Source of the DNA: JAKZVK01 sp965237575
GTDB taxonomy: Bacteria > Acidobacteriota > Terriglobia > Bryobacterales > UBA6623
DNA: 64,000 nt
Direction of reading: 5' to 3'
Assembly: GCA_965237575.1 (NCBI GenBank)
Contig: CBDEGI010000003.1
Coordinates: 186,001 to 250,000 of the forward strand
Shown here: piece after piece, positions 1-9,190 of the stretch
How positions within the stretch are numbered: position 1 is the first letter of the stretch
Layout: every line of letters starts with the position of its first letter
Translations under genes and position numbers: made by a program
The notes under the pieces: model-generated
What the model was told of the DNA's origin: nothing
Seen by the model: the letters and a program-made list of their open reading frames with translations, nothing else
Databases searched by the model: none

Positions 1-860
1 TAGTCCCATAGTCTCACCGAGTGATCTGAGATCCGAGGCAGCTTCATGATGACGATCACGCCCAAGCCCAAGGCGATGGTCACCAACAGGCTCGCCTCCG
101 GCCCGTAGTCGCCACCGGTCCACAAGGTCGGCCCGACGGGAACGACCGCGAAGTCCACTATCTTAATTCTAAGGCCGCTGAGGCTCGCGCCGGTAGCCAC
201 TAACGTGAAATTCCACCCAAAATGAGCGCCAAAGGGCGTCCACAGGGACCGGCGCCACATCAGAAGGAGCCCGAACAAACATCCGAAAAGAGCCGTATTG
301 AACAGGCCGACGTTGGACGCGTTGGGGTTGCCGCCGTGCAGTAGGCCGAAGAGCGCCGACGTGCCCACGATCGCCACCGCCGGGTTGGTGGCGCGAATCA
401 ACTGCTGTAGGCCGTAGCCGCGGAACAGCAACTCTTCCCCGGCGGCGCCGGCCAACAGCCGCAGCAGCAGTGGAACGGCGCCCATCGAAACCACGCTTGC
501 GATGGCCGGGTCTCCGGCAAGAGCGGCGTCGGCGGCTCGTTCCTCGATAGTGATCCACCCGGCGACCCATTGCGTCCCGAGGATGCACAGGGCGGTCAGC
601 CCGCCGCCGGCCGTTCCGGCGATGAACTCGCCGAGCGCGACAAGCTCGAACGACAGCCCCAACTCGCGCAGCGGCCGTTGTTGGCCCACCATCATCAGCA
701 GCGCCGTCGACGCCGATGTGGCCAGAAACAACGCCACGATCGAAAGCAAGACGCGGTCGGCGCCGGCGAAAAAAAGGATTGCGCCGAAAGTCCACCAAAA
801 GACAACGGTGATCACGCTGAACACCGCCGCTTGCAGGAGCCCGGATCGAAAACGCGGCAT
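1..860 (-). CDS. CPBP family intramembrane metalloprotease (partial)
   Basis: Integral-membrane protease of the CPBP/CAAX (Abi) family. The three signature motifs are visible on the minus strand: EELLFRG at about residues 142-148, FGLLH about 30 residues later, and HFGWN near the end of the conserved core. They supply the catalytic glutamates and metal-binding histidines. Hydrophobic segments precede and follow them, as expected for a polytopic membrane protein. The start is the ATG at 860 (MPRFRSGL), in frame with the motifs. The gene runs off the left edge, so about 286 residues are seen and the C-terminus is missing. The substrate cannot be told; relatives process prenylated proteins or act in bacteriocin or stress pathways. 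Confidence 0.85.
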   Translation of the reverse strand, partial: MPRFRSGLLQAAVFSVITVVFWWTFGAILFFAGADRVLLSIVALFLATSASTALLMMVGQQRPLRELGLSFELVALGEFIAGTAGGGLTALCILGTQWVAGWITIEERAADAALAGDPAIASVVSMGAVPLLLRLLAGAAGEELLFRGYGLQQLIRATNPAVAIVGTSALFGLLHGGNPNASNVGLFNTALFGCLFGLLLMWRRSLWTPFGAHFGWNFTLVATGASLSGLRIKIVDFAVVPVGPTLWTGGDYGPEASLLVTIALGLGVIVIMKLPRISDHSVRLWD

Positions 861-1083
861 CCCGGCATGAAGTTGTGATGCACCCGCGGGGGGCGGCGGG
901 TTGACACCCGCGTCTGTGGGCAGCGATTCGAGTGGGCCGGGCTCGGGTAGGCGGTCGTTGCCGGGCGGTTGCGACATCGGTTGGGATATATGGGGGCGGG
1001 CGAAGTTTCAGTCTATCTCGGACTTGCGGCGGAGCGTCAGTCCCGAGGGTAGGACTTGCGGTTCGGATCAGTTCCCGTTCGGA

Positions 1084-1599
1084 TCAGTTCTTAGAGCGGC
1101 AGCCCGGGCGATAGTCCTCAACGGTGGCGCCTGGCTCGAACGGAGCCGGCTCTTCGACACCTGCCAGCCGGGCCAATGTCGATACCATTCGCTCGAACTC
1201 CTCGCGGCTCCAGCCGACGGAACTCTCGGCGATCGTTCCGGACGGCTCGATGACAAACGTGGTCGGCACAAACTCGATGCCGTAGACATCTGAAACCGGG
1301 AAGTCCTCGGCTTCGGCGTCGAAGAGTTGAGGCAGGCTGATCCCGAACTCTTGGTTAAAGAGCTGGGTATGTTCGGGGGTGTCTTGGGAGATGGTCCAGA
1401 TCGAAGCGGCGGTGCCGACGAACTCGCGGTATAGGCGATGGAGGAAGCCCAGCGAGTACTGGCACGTCGTGCACGAGATCTTGAAGAAGCTGAGCAAGAC
1501 CGGCCCGTGATCGAGCGCGTCTGCGAGCCCGTGAGGCCGGCCCACCGCATCGCGGAGAGTGAAGTCGGGGGCGATGGAGCTTTGCGAGGGCAGGGGCAA
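1084..1599 (-). CDS. thioredoxin-fold (TlpA/AhpC-like) redox protein
   Basis: A thioredoxin-like protein that begins its fold with APDFTLRDAVG and carries a CxxC redox motif in the context SCTTCQYS. A cis-proline loop (FVPTTFVIEPSGTI) lies about 85 residues later. These mark the peroxiredoxin/TlpA/ResA superfamily, which act as thiol oxidoreductases, often in the cell envelope. The start is uncertain. The frame is open upstream to 1905, but that would overlap the divergent gene at 1777. I placed it at a TTG (1599) just before the fold; another TTG near 1764 would add a short hydrophobic leader. It lies on the same strand as the CPBP gene, 223 bp away. Confidence 0.75.
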   Translation of the reverse strand: MPLPSQSSIAPDFTLRDAVGRPHGLADALDHGPVLLSFFKISCTTCQYSLGFLHRLYREFVGTAASIWTISQDTPEHTQLFNQEFGISLPQLFDAEAEDFPVSDVYGIEFVPTTFVIEPSGTIAESSVGWSREEFERMVSTLARLAGVEEPAPFEPGATVEDYRPGCRSKN

Positions 1600-1776
1600 G
1601 AGGTTGCCGGCAGGCCGGGTGCGGCCGCCTGAGAGAATGCTACCACCACCTGGCGGGCAGGCGGCCGCAACACGGGCGCCGGGTTTCGTCTTGATCCTCC
1701 GCGGCTTGACCCTTGCGGCGCCCGCGGCGTCGGCAGATAGCAAGGCAATGAAGTACAATCCCTGCAAGATTCCCGG

Positions 1777-4700
1777 ATGACGGTGAAGAAGCTTACGGCG
1801 GCTTGTCTTTCGATCGCGTGCCTCGCGGCCGCGAGCTTGGTGGCCGCGCCGCAATCCGGCGGGGCGGATCTTGAGACGGCCGCAACCGACCTGATCGCAG
1901 AGCACTGCCTACCTTGTCACGGTCCGGCGCAGGCTGCGTCCGGGCTGGATCTGTCGACACGGGCGGGCGCTCTGCGCGGCGGCACGAAGGGACCTGCGCT
2001 TGCGCCAGGTGATCCTGGGAACAGCCTGCTGTGGAGGCGCATCTCAGCGGGCGAAATGCCACTGGGCAATCCGTTGCAGCCACAACTACGCGAGATCTTC
2101 CGCGCTTGGATCGCCGACGGTGCTTCGTGGAATCGACGGCTCGAGGTGCGCGCCCCGCAGCGTCCGGACGCAACGTGGTGGGCTTTCAAGCCGATTGCAA
2201 ATCCTGACCTTCCGGCTCCCGATCGACTCCCCGAGCGCTGGGGACACTCGCCCATCGACCGTCTTGTCCACGCACGCATGGCGGAAGAGGGTCTGCACCC
2301 TAGCCCTCCGGCCGATCGGCGTACTCTCCTTCGCCGAACGACTTTCGACCTGATCGGGCTGCCGCCCACCCCGGCACAGATAGAGGCCTTTCTCGCCGAT
2401 CCCGGGCCCGATGCTTACGAAAGGCTTGTGGATCGGCTCTTGGCTTCGCCCCGATACGGCGAGCGCTGGGGGCGACATTGGCTTGACGTCGCCCGCTTCG
2501 CCGAAAGCGAAGGCTTCGAGCGCGACTGGCTGCGCGAAAATGCCTGGCCGTATCGTGACTACGTCATTCGAAGTTTCAACGACGACAAGCCATACGCGCG
2601 ATTCGCCCAGGAGCAGATCGCCGGCGATGTCCTGGAACCGGTCACCCATGACGGCATTGCCGCTACCGGGTTTCTCGTCGCGGGCCCGACCGATGTCGTC
2701 GGGCTGACGTCGGCTGTGGCCTCCCAACGGGAGACCGTTCGGCAAGACCAGCTCGAAGAGATCGTCGGTACCGTGTCACAAACTTTTCTCGGCCTGACGG
2801 TGAACTGCGCCCGTTGCCATGACCACAAGTTCGACCCGATCTCGCAGCGTGAGTACTATCGTATGAAAGCTGCTTTCGAGGGCGTTTGGCAGGGAGAACG
2901 GGAGTTGCTTACGCCCGCCGAGCAACAAGCCCGCCAGGACCTCCTCCAGCCACTGCAGCAGCGTATCGCGGAGCTCGAGGACCGGCTTGCCGCGCTTGAA
3001 ATCTCCGCCCGACGGCGTGCTATCGACAGACCGGATTCACCCAAGCCCCTCGCGGCGCCCGCACCCTTTGTGCAGTGGACGTTTGATCTCAATAGTCGCG
3101 ACTTGGCGGGGTCGCTGCACGTCCCGTTGTCGAAGAAGGCCGAATTGGCCGACGGCCGTCTGCGCCCGGCCGGCGATGAGACGTCGGTGATGGTTGAAAC
3201 CGAGACGCTGCCGAAGGACCTCCGGGAGAAGACACTCGAAGCCTGGGTGTGGGTGCGTAAGCTCCCGGAGAAGTCAGGCGCGATCATGCGCATCCAGAAT
3301 ACCGAGGGGTTTCGGGCCGCCGCCATGGACGGCATCCAGTACGACGGCGGCGATGGCCGCCGATGGCGAAACGCCAGCACGGGCCGGTTCCGAAATGCCG
3401 ACGTGCAGGGGGCGCCCGAACAGGCGAGCGAGGGGCAAGTCATCCACATCGCCATCACCTACGCAGCCGACCACAGCATCCGCTTGTACCGCAACGGGAA
3501 GCCTTACGGCGAGGCGTATACCCCCAACCTGGAGATCAAGGCGGCACGTTTGCAAACCTACGTTGCCGGCGAAGCTACCGTCTCTCTCTCGGCTTCCAAA
3601 GATCTCGAGCTCGAAGAAGTGCGCATTTATGACCGCGCCCTGACCGCGGAGCAGGTGGAGGCTTCTTACCGTGCGGGGGCGCCCAATTTCACGCCGGACC
3701 AACTGCTCGAAGTCATGGCCCCCGGCGAAAAATCGCACACGGTAGACTTGCGCGCCGAGCTACGGGCGTTGCGGGAACGGCTCGACGCCATCCCGGAACC
3801 GGAGAAGATCTACGCCGCCGAGATCAAGCCGCCGCAGCCGACCTATCTGCTCGATCGCGGTGATGTCAACCAAAAAGGCGAGCGGGTCGCGGCGGGCGGC
3901 TTGTCGTGCGTCAGCAGTCTTTCACCGGAGTTCGGTCTGGAGGACGACGCTCCCGAGGCCGATCGCCGCCGCAAGCTCGCCAAGTGGGTAGCCAGTCCCG
4001 GCAATCCGCTGTTTGCGCGAACCATGGTCAACCGCGTGTGGCACTACCATTTCGGAAGAGGCTTCGTCGGCAACCCGAACGACCTTGGGTTCAACGGTGG
4101 GCCGCCGACGCATCCCAAGTTGCTCGACTGGCTGGCGACGGAATTCATCCGCGGCGGGTGGAGCCTCAAGAAGCTGCACAAGCTCATCATGATGTCGCAG
4201 ACCTACCGCCAGTCTTCGGATTGGCGGGATCATGCGGCCACCAAGGACGCCGACAACCGTTTCGTGTGGCGTTACTCTCCTCGACGGCTCGAAGGGGAAG
4301 CGATTCGCGACGCGATGCTCCGCGTCAGCGGCGTCATGAATGAGACGATGGGCGGCCCGAGCTTCCGCCCTTTTACCACCGAGCGCCAGGGCTCGCTCGA
4401 GATCTACACAACGATCGATGCCGATCAGCCCGACTTCAACCGCCGCACGGTTTATCGAATGAACGTCAGCTCGGCGTCGAGCCCTTTGCTCGATTCACTC
4501 GACTGCCCCAATCCGTCGGTCAAGGCGCCGAAGCGCGTCGTGACGACAACCCCGCTTCAAGCGCTGAGTCTGATGAACAATGCGTTCGTCCTGCGGCAAG
4601 CCGAAGCGTTTGCCCGCCGCGTAGAACGCGAGGCCGGCGAAGAGGTGCGACACCGCATCGAGCGGGCTTTCGAACTCAGTCTGGGCCGTGCTCCCGAACC

Positions 4701-4800
4701 ACGGGAACGGGAGTGGAGTGCAGGCCTGGTGCGGGATCAAGGCTTGACCAGCCTATGCTGGGGGCTCTTCAACACCAGTGAATTCCTGTACGTGAATTGA
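1777..4800 (+). CDS. PSD1 / planctomycete cytochrome c domain protein (DUF1549-DUF1553) with LamG insert
   Basis: A secreted 1007-residue protein with a clear signal peptide at the N-terminus. Order of domains: a planctomycete cytochrome c domain with a CLPCH haem-binding motif at residues 44-48, DUF1549 with a second CxxCH (CARCH, near residue 345), a LamG/concanavalin-like jelly-roll stretch around residues 430-630, and a C-terminal DUF1553 (PSD1) domain ending in the typical NTSEFLYVN. The DUF1501 gene starts 11 bp after its stop, so the two are co-transcribed. Family members are abundant in Planctomycetota and Acidobacteriota. Their reaction is not established, though a periplasmic electron-transfer or polysaccharide-related role has been suggested. 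Confidence 0.92.
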   Translation: MTVKKLTAACLSIACLAAASLVAAPQSGGADLETAATDLIAEHCLPCHGPAQAASGLDLSTRAGALRGGTKGPALAPGDPGNSLLWRRISAGEMPLGNPLQPQLREIFRAWIADGASWNRRLEVRAPQRPDATWWAFKPIANPDLPAPDRLPERWGHSPIDRLVHARMAEEGLHPSPPADRRTLLRRTTFDLIGLPPTPAQIEAFLADPGPDAYERLVDRLLASPRYGERWGRHWLDVARFAESEGFERDWLRENAWPYRDYVIRSFNDDKPYARFAQEQIAGDVLEPVTHDGIAATGFLVAGPTDVVGLTSAVASQRETVRQDQLEEIVGTVSQTFLGLTVNCARCHDHKFDPISQREYYRMKAAFEGVWQGERELLTPAEQQARQDLLQPLQQRIAELEDRLAALEISARRRAIDRPDSPKPLAAPAPFVQWTFDLNSRDLAGSLHVPLSKKAELADGRLRPAGDETSVMVETETLPKDLREKTLEAWVWVRKLPEKSGAIMRIQNTEGFRAAAMDGIQYDGGDGRRWRNASTGRFRNADVQGAPEQASEGQVIHIAITYAADHSIRLYRNGKPYGEAYTPNLEIKAARLQTYVAGEATVSLSASKDLELEEVRIYDRALTAEQVEASYRAGAPNFTPDQLLEVMAPGEKSHTVDLRAELRALRERLDAIPEPEKIYAAEIKPPQPTYLLDRGDVNQKGERVAAGGLSCVSSLSPEFGLEDDAPEADRRRKLAKWVASPGNPLFARTMVNRVWHYHFGRGFVGNPNDLGFNGGPPTHPKLLDWLATEFIRGGWSLKKLHKLIMMSQTYRQSSDWRDHAATKDADNRFVWRYSPRRLEGEAIRDAMLRVSGVMNETMGGPSFRPFTTERQGSLEIYTTIDADQPDFNRRTVYRMNVSSASSPLLDSLDCPNPSVKAPKRVVTTTPLQALSLMNNAFVLRQAEAFARRVEREAGEEVRHRIERAFELSLGRAPEPREREWSAGLVRDQGLTSLCWGLFNTSEFLYVN

Positions 4801-4811
4801 GGGACCAACCC

Positions 4812-6242
4812 ATGCGCAGCCCGGCAGCGATCGAAGCGCAATCAAGCCTGCTTCTGCGGCGCCGATTTCTCTTGGACGCCGGAGCGGGATTCGGGTGGGC
4901 GGCGCTCTCTTGGCTTCTGCAGCGTGAGGCAAACGCTGCGGTGGGGAATCGCGCCGTCTCTCCCCTGGCCGCCAAGAAGCCGCACTTCGCGCCGAAGGCC
5001 AAGCGCGTGGTGCAGGTGTTCGCCGTCGGCGGCATGAGCCACCTCGACACCTTCGACTACAAGCCCGAGCTTTCCGCGCGTGACGGCCGGCCCTTCGACA
5101 TGCAGACGTTCTTCGGGCAGGACGGGAACCTGTACAAAAGCCCGTTCGCCTTCGAGCAAAGAGGCGAGAGCGGACTGTGGGTCAGCAGCCTGCTGCCGCA
5201 CCTCGCTCAGTGCGCCGACAAGCTGACGCTGATTCACTCAATGGCTGCCAACAGCGCCAATCACATGCCCGCTGTGGCGCAGATGAATACGGGCTTTACG
5301 CTCAGCGGCTTCCCCAGCATGGGCGCCTGGATCACCTACGGCTTGGGAACCGAGAACGAAAACCTGCCGGCGTTCGTCGTTCTGCCCGATCCGCGCGCCC
5401 TGCCTTGGGGCGGCAAGCTGCAGTGGTCCGCGTCGTTTCTGCCGGCCTCCTATCAGGGGACGGCGTTCCGCACGTCAGGCCAATCCGTGCCGGACCTGGC
5501 CACGCCCGAACAAGTCTCGCCCCCGCAGCGGGAAGCAAGCCTCGAATGGCTCAAGCGCATGAACAGACGGCACCAGCGCCAACATCCCGGCGATAGCACT
5601 CTCGAGGCGCGGCTGCGCTCGTATGAATTGGCGGCGCGGATGCAGCTCAGCGTACCCGAGATTGCCGATCTCAATCGCGAAAGCTCGGCTACGCGCAGCC
5701 TCTACGGCCTCGATGGTGGAGAAACCGGCAGGCTCGGCCGCCAATGCCTGCTCGCGCGGCGCTTGCTGGAGCGGGGAGTACGGTTTGTTCAGATCTTCCA
5801 TGGGGGTCCCGCGAAGAGCTGGGACGCCCACTCGAGACTGCAAAAGAACCATACCGAGATGGCCCAAGAGTACGACCTGCCCGTCGCCGGGCTGCTTCAA
5901 GACCTGGAAGCGCACGGTATGCTCGACGATACGTTAGTGATGGGGATGACCGAGTTTGGCCGCACACCCGTCGCTCAGGGCGGCAGCATGGGACGCGACC
6001 ACCATCCGGACGTGTTCACGTGCTGGCTGGCCGGGGCCGGCTTGAAACACGGGTTCGCCTACGGCTCCTCTGACGAGGTCGGGTACAAGCCCGCCGAGAA
6101 CCCCGTGACGATTTACGACTATCACGCCACGGCCCTGCACCTGTTGGGCATCGACCACAAACGCCTCACCTACTATCACAACGGCATCGAGCGCCGGCTA
6201 ACGGATGTGCACGGGCACGTCGTCGAGGCACTATTCGCCTGA
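4812..6242 (+). CDS. DUF1501 domain-containing protein
   Basis: A 476-residue exported protein of the DUF1501 family, which has an alkaline-phosphatase/sulfatase-like fold. The N-terminus carries an arginine cluster and hydrophobic stretch (RRRFLLDAGAGFGW), consistent with twin-arginine export. Family landmarks are the GGMSHLDTFDYKP block, the TEFGRTP motif, and MGRDHHPDVF near the C-terminus. The ATG at 4812 is preceded by GAGGG at 8-9 bp; an upstream in-frame TTG overlaps the previous stop. It forms an operon with the PSD1 gene. Its last 12 bp overlap the convergent ceramidase-like gene. Function is unknown beyond the consistent pairing with PSD1 proteins. Confidence 0.92.
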   Translation: MRSPAAIEAQSSLLLRRRFLLDAGAGFGWAALSWLLQREANAAVGNRAVSPLAAKKPHFAPKAKRVVQVFAVGGMSHLDTFDYKPELSARDGRPFDMQTFFGQDGNLYKSPFAFEQRGESGLWVSSLLPHLAQCADKLTLIHSMAANSANHMPAVAQMNTGFTLSGFPSMGAWITYGLGTENENLPAFVVLPDPRALPWGGKLQWSASFLPASYQGTAFRTSGQSVPDLATPEQVSPPQREASLEWLKRMNRRHQRQHPGDSTLEARLRSYELAARMQLSVPEIADLNRESSATRSLYGLDGGETGRLGRQCLLARRLLERGVRFVQIFHGGPAKSWDAHSRLQKNHTEMAQEYDLPVAGLLQDLEAHGMLDDTLVMGMTEFGRTPVAQGGSMGRDHHPDVFTCWLAGAGLKHGFAYGSSDEVGYKPAENPVTIYDYHATALHLLGIDHKRLTYYHNGIERRLTDVHGHVVEALFA

Positions 6243-7712
6243 GAGGGCAGTGCCTGAGTCGCCAGCAACTGCGTTTAGCAGTTCCAGCAACGTCTCGGTA
6301 ATCTTCACCGACGCTTGCTTCTCCACCCGGTTCGTGCCCAACCACGTTTCGTAGCCGCCCCATTCGTGCTGTTCGGGCGTGGGAAGGTACCCGTTGGCTC
6401 CGTTAGCCAGCTCAATCGTAAAGGTGGGCCGCAGGGGGCTCTCGCTCTTGAGCTTCAACCCGATCTCGACAAACGTCTCAAACGGCACAGCCGTAATGCC
6501 TAGGTCGCCGATCCGGACAGCTTGTAGTTTGATGTCGGTGGTGTCCGGCCCCTCGTAGAGTCGGATCGCCCGCCGGGCGTAGGGCTTGGCCCGGCGCGGC
6601 AGCGTGGACTCATCCTCGGTTGCCAGCACCTGCTTCGCCTTCTCGTAACCCTCGGCCGTCGGCTTCCTCATCTCGAGCGTGATCTCCCGCTCCGCCATCG
6701 CCAGGTCTAGCGAGCTGCGGTGCTCGATCGCCTGATACGCCTCGTGGGCTTTGTCGGCGACTTTGTCCGCGACGAGTCGAATCTTCTCGAAGGGTTCTCG
6801 CGCAACTCGTAGCTTCGTGAAGTTGATGTTGTTGATGTCTCCACTGGTGCCGTTGGAAAGGATGCCTACGAAGTTCTCATCCGCGCCGTCCGCGGACAGC
6901 CGCTCGCCAATCAGCTTGGCGAATTCGCCGAAGTAGTCCGCCGACACTTGCCCGCCCGGAATCCCACCGACGTAGTGCAGCGAGTAGTTCGCCAGTAGGG
7001 CCAGCGGACGCCCGTCAACCGTTCTCACCGACACGACGCTAATCTCCGGGTCCGTCTGTCCCGCCGGACGCACCAGGTTGTCGCCCGCCCGCCCCGGGTT
7101 CATCTTGACTCGATCCGTCGTGCCCCCAAACGGGTCGGGGGCGATCGTCCCCTCTTTCATGAACCAGCGCCGGTTGAAAACCTCGTCGGGCAGCTCGGTG
7201 ACGCCCCACCCGATCTCCGCCGGCGCCCGCCGTTCATCCGCTTGCGTGATGGCGGACGCGATTCCCTCAATCAGTTGTTGGGAGTACTTCGTCTCCTTCG
7301 CCGTTCGCTCTTCGGTCTCAGGACCCTTCGGGCCCAAGCCCGGCTTCGCGGGCGGTGCGCTGTGCGTGTGTGTGGCCGAGACCAGCATCTTGTCCGTCGG
7401 AATGCCGGTCTGTTGCGCTGCTTGGTCCTTAGCGGCGTCGAGAATATCTCGCGGCACATAGCAACTGTCGACGACGGCGATCGCCAAGCGGGTCGTACCG
7501 TCGTCGAGCACCAACGCGCGAACGTTCAGCGGGTCGTGGGCGCTCGTGGCCGGCCGAAAGCTGAAGGAGCCAATCAGCGCCAGAGGCCAGTCGGTCGGCG
7601 TGATGTCGGCTGTAGCGGCCCCTGCTTGAAACGTCGGCCCCTGGCCGCACGAAAGCGTCAGTGCGGCGCAAGCCAAGATCACGAGCGCAGTCAGTTTCTG
7701 TTGCATCTGCAT
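6231..7712 (-). CDS. neutral/alkaline non-lysosomal ceramidase-like lipoprotein
   Basis: A 493-residue exported protein related to the N-terminal domain of neutral ceramidases, which hydrolyse the N-acyl bond of ceramide. The family pattern is present: GAATADITP near the mature N-terminus, VDSCYVPRDI, and the metal-binding SATHTHSAPP block, then NYSLHYVGG and LSNGTSGDINNIN. The leader ends in LTLSCGQG, a plausible but imperfect lipobox. The start at ATG 7712 is fixed by an excellent ribosome site (GGAGGTTCT just upstream); the frame is open farther up but has no such site. Bacterial members are often of unknown substrate, so ceramide specificity is not assured. It lies between two PSD1/DUF1501 pairs. 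Confidence 0.85.
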   Translation of the reverse strand: MQMQQKLTALVILACAALTLSCGQGPTFQAGAATADITPTDWPLALIGSFSFRPATSAHDPLNVRALVLDDGTTRLAIAVVDSCYVPRDILDAAKDQAAQQTGIPTDKMLVSATHTHSAPPAKPGLGPKGPETEERTAKETKYSQQLIEGIASAITQADERRAPAEIGWGVTELPDEVFNRRWFMKEGTIAPDPFGGTTDRVKMNPGRAGDNLVRPAGQTDPEISVVSVRTVDGRPLALLANYSLHYVGGIPGGQVSADYFGEFAKLIGERLSADGADENFVGILSNGTSGDINNINFTKLRVAREPFEKIRLVADKVADKAHEAYQAIEHRSSLDLAMAEREITLEMRKPTAEGYEKAKQVLATEDESTLPRRAKPYARRAIRLYEGPDTTDIKLQAVRIGDLGITAVPFETFVEIGLKLKSESPLRPTFTIELANGANGYLPTPEQHEWGGYETWLGTNRVEKQASVKITETLLELLNAVAGDSGTALSGE

Positions 7713-7771
7713 AGAACCTCCGAGGACACCTGCCCGCACAGTGTAGCCGAATCGCGGCGGACCGCGGCCCG

Positions 7772-9190
7772 TCACGCCAGGATGTCTTTGACCACGTTGC
7801 CCGCGACATCAGTAAGCCGGAAGTCGCGGCCCGAGTGGTGATAGGTGAGCCGGGTGTGGTCGAACCCGAGCAAATGCAGCATCGTGGCGTGCAGGTCATG
7901 CACGTGGACCGGGTTTTCGGTGGCGCGCCAGCCGAATTCATCGGTGGCGCCGTAGGCCAGGCCGCCTTTCACGCCCCCTCCGGCGAGCAGCATCGAGAAG
8001 CCGTAGGGGTTGTGGTCGCGGCCGTTCTGCAAAAACTGCCGCACGCTGACCTCGGCGGTCGGCGTGCGTCCGAACTCGCCCCCGATCAGAACCAGCGTTT
8101 CCTCCAGCAGTCCCGAGGCCTTGAGTTCCCCCAGTAGGGCCGCGATCGGCTGGTCGGCAGACGGGGCCAACTTCTGGTGCATCATGATGTCCTCGTGATG
8201 GTCCCAGGGCTCCTTGGCCTCGTAGTAAACCTGGACCGTGCGCACACCACGTTCCACCAGCCGCCGCGCGAGCAGGCATCCACGTGCGAAATCGCCGGCG
8301 CCATAGCGTTCGCGAACCTTCTCCGGTTCCTGCCGGATATCGAAGGCGTCCATCGCCTCGGCCTGCATGCGATAGGCAATCTCCATCGACTGGATCGAGG
8401 CTTCCAGTTCCGCCTCACCCTCGCGCCGCGAAGAATGCTCTTCGTTGAGCATGCGGAGCAACTCGAGCTGACGGTGCTGCTCGGCGGAGTCGTGCTTGCT
8501 GTTGCGCAAATAGGGAATCAGTTCGTCCGGACGGGTCGCCCTGCCGTCGTTTTGGATGTGCGTTCCCTGATACACGCCGGGTAGGAACGCCGAGCTCCAC
8601 AGCTCCGCTCCGACGGGCGTCGGCTTGCCCGGACACAGGACCACGAAACCCGGAAGGTTCTGGTTTTCGGTGCCAAGTCCGTAGGTGGTCCACGCACCCC
8701 ACGACGGCGTTCCGAGCCGGCTGCTGCCGTTGTTCATCATCAGTAGCGCCGGCGGGTGATTCGGGATGTCGGTCACCATCGAGCGAATCACGCAGAGGTC
8801 ATCGATGTGTCCAGCGATGCGCGGGAAGAGTTCGCTGACCTCGATGCCGCTCTGGCCATAGTGTTGGAACCGGAACGGCGAAGCCATCAGGTTTCCGGTC
8901 TTGCGTTCGGTTTTCAGATTGCCGACCGGGCTGGGTTGGCCGTTGTACTTCGCAAGCGCCGGCTTTGGGTCGAACGAGTCGATATGCGAGACCCCGCCGT
9001 TGAGAAACAGGAAGATGACATGCTTCGCGCGCGGGGCAAAGTGGGGTTTCTTGGGCGCCAACGGGGAACGGTCGACACCGGCCGCCGCCGAACCCAGCAT
9101 GTGGGCCAGCCCGAACATGCCAAAGCCGTTGGCCATGGTCCGTAACGCATGGCGCCGGCTCATAAGCGGCGCGGTGACTCTACTCGACAT
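7772..9190 (-). CDS. DUF1501 domain-containing protein (second copy)
   Basis: Second DUF1501 protein, about 472 residues, with a twin-arginine-like leader (MSRRHALRTMANGFGMFGL). Family blocks GGVSHIDSFDPKP, GGEFGRTPTAE and NGRDHNPYGFS are present. The start is ambiguous: ATGs at 9202 and 9190 overlap the end of the upstream PSD1 gene, and 9163 lies just after it. I chose 9190, which suggests translational coupling. It parallels the pair at 1777-6242 but lies on the opposite strand, so the two pairs face each other around the ceramidase-like gene. The two DUF1501 proteins are clearly related but not recent duplicates. Confidence 0.92.
   Translation of the reverse strand: MSSRVTAPLMSRRHALRTMANGFGMFGLAHMLGSAAAGVDRSPLAPKKPHFAPRAKHVIFLFLNGGVSHIDSFDPKPALAKYNGQPSPVGNLKTERKTGNLMASPFRFQHYGQSGIEVSELFPRIAGHIDDLCVIRSMVTDIPNHPPALLMMNNGSSRLGTPSWGAWTTYGLGTENQNLPGFVVLCPGKPTPVGAELWSSAFLPGVYQGTHIQNDGRATRPDELIPYLRNSKHDSAEQHRQLELLRMLNEEHSSRREGEAELEASIQSMEIAYRMQAEAMDAFDIRQEPEKVRERYGAGDFARGCLLARRLVERGVRTVQVYYEAKEPWDHHEDIMMHQKLAPSADQPIAALLGELKASGLLEETLVLIGGEFGRTPTAEVSVRQFLQNGRDHNPYGFSMLLAGGGVKGGLAYGATDEFGWRATENPVHVHDLHATMLHLLGFDHTRLTYHHSGRDFRLTDVAGNVVKDILA

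Noticed and set aside
169..798. Long minus-strand frame of 209 codons
   Set aside because: Very Arg-rich with no domain; it is the shadow of the CPBP protease, whose real frame carries EELLFRG, FGLLH and HFGWN.
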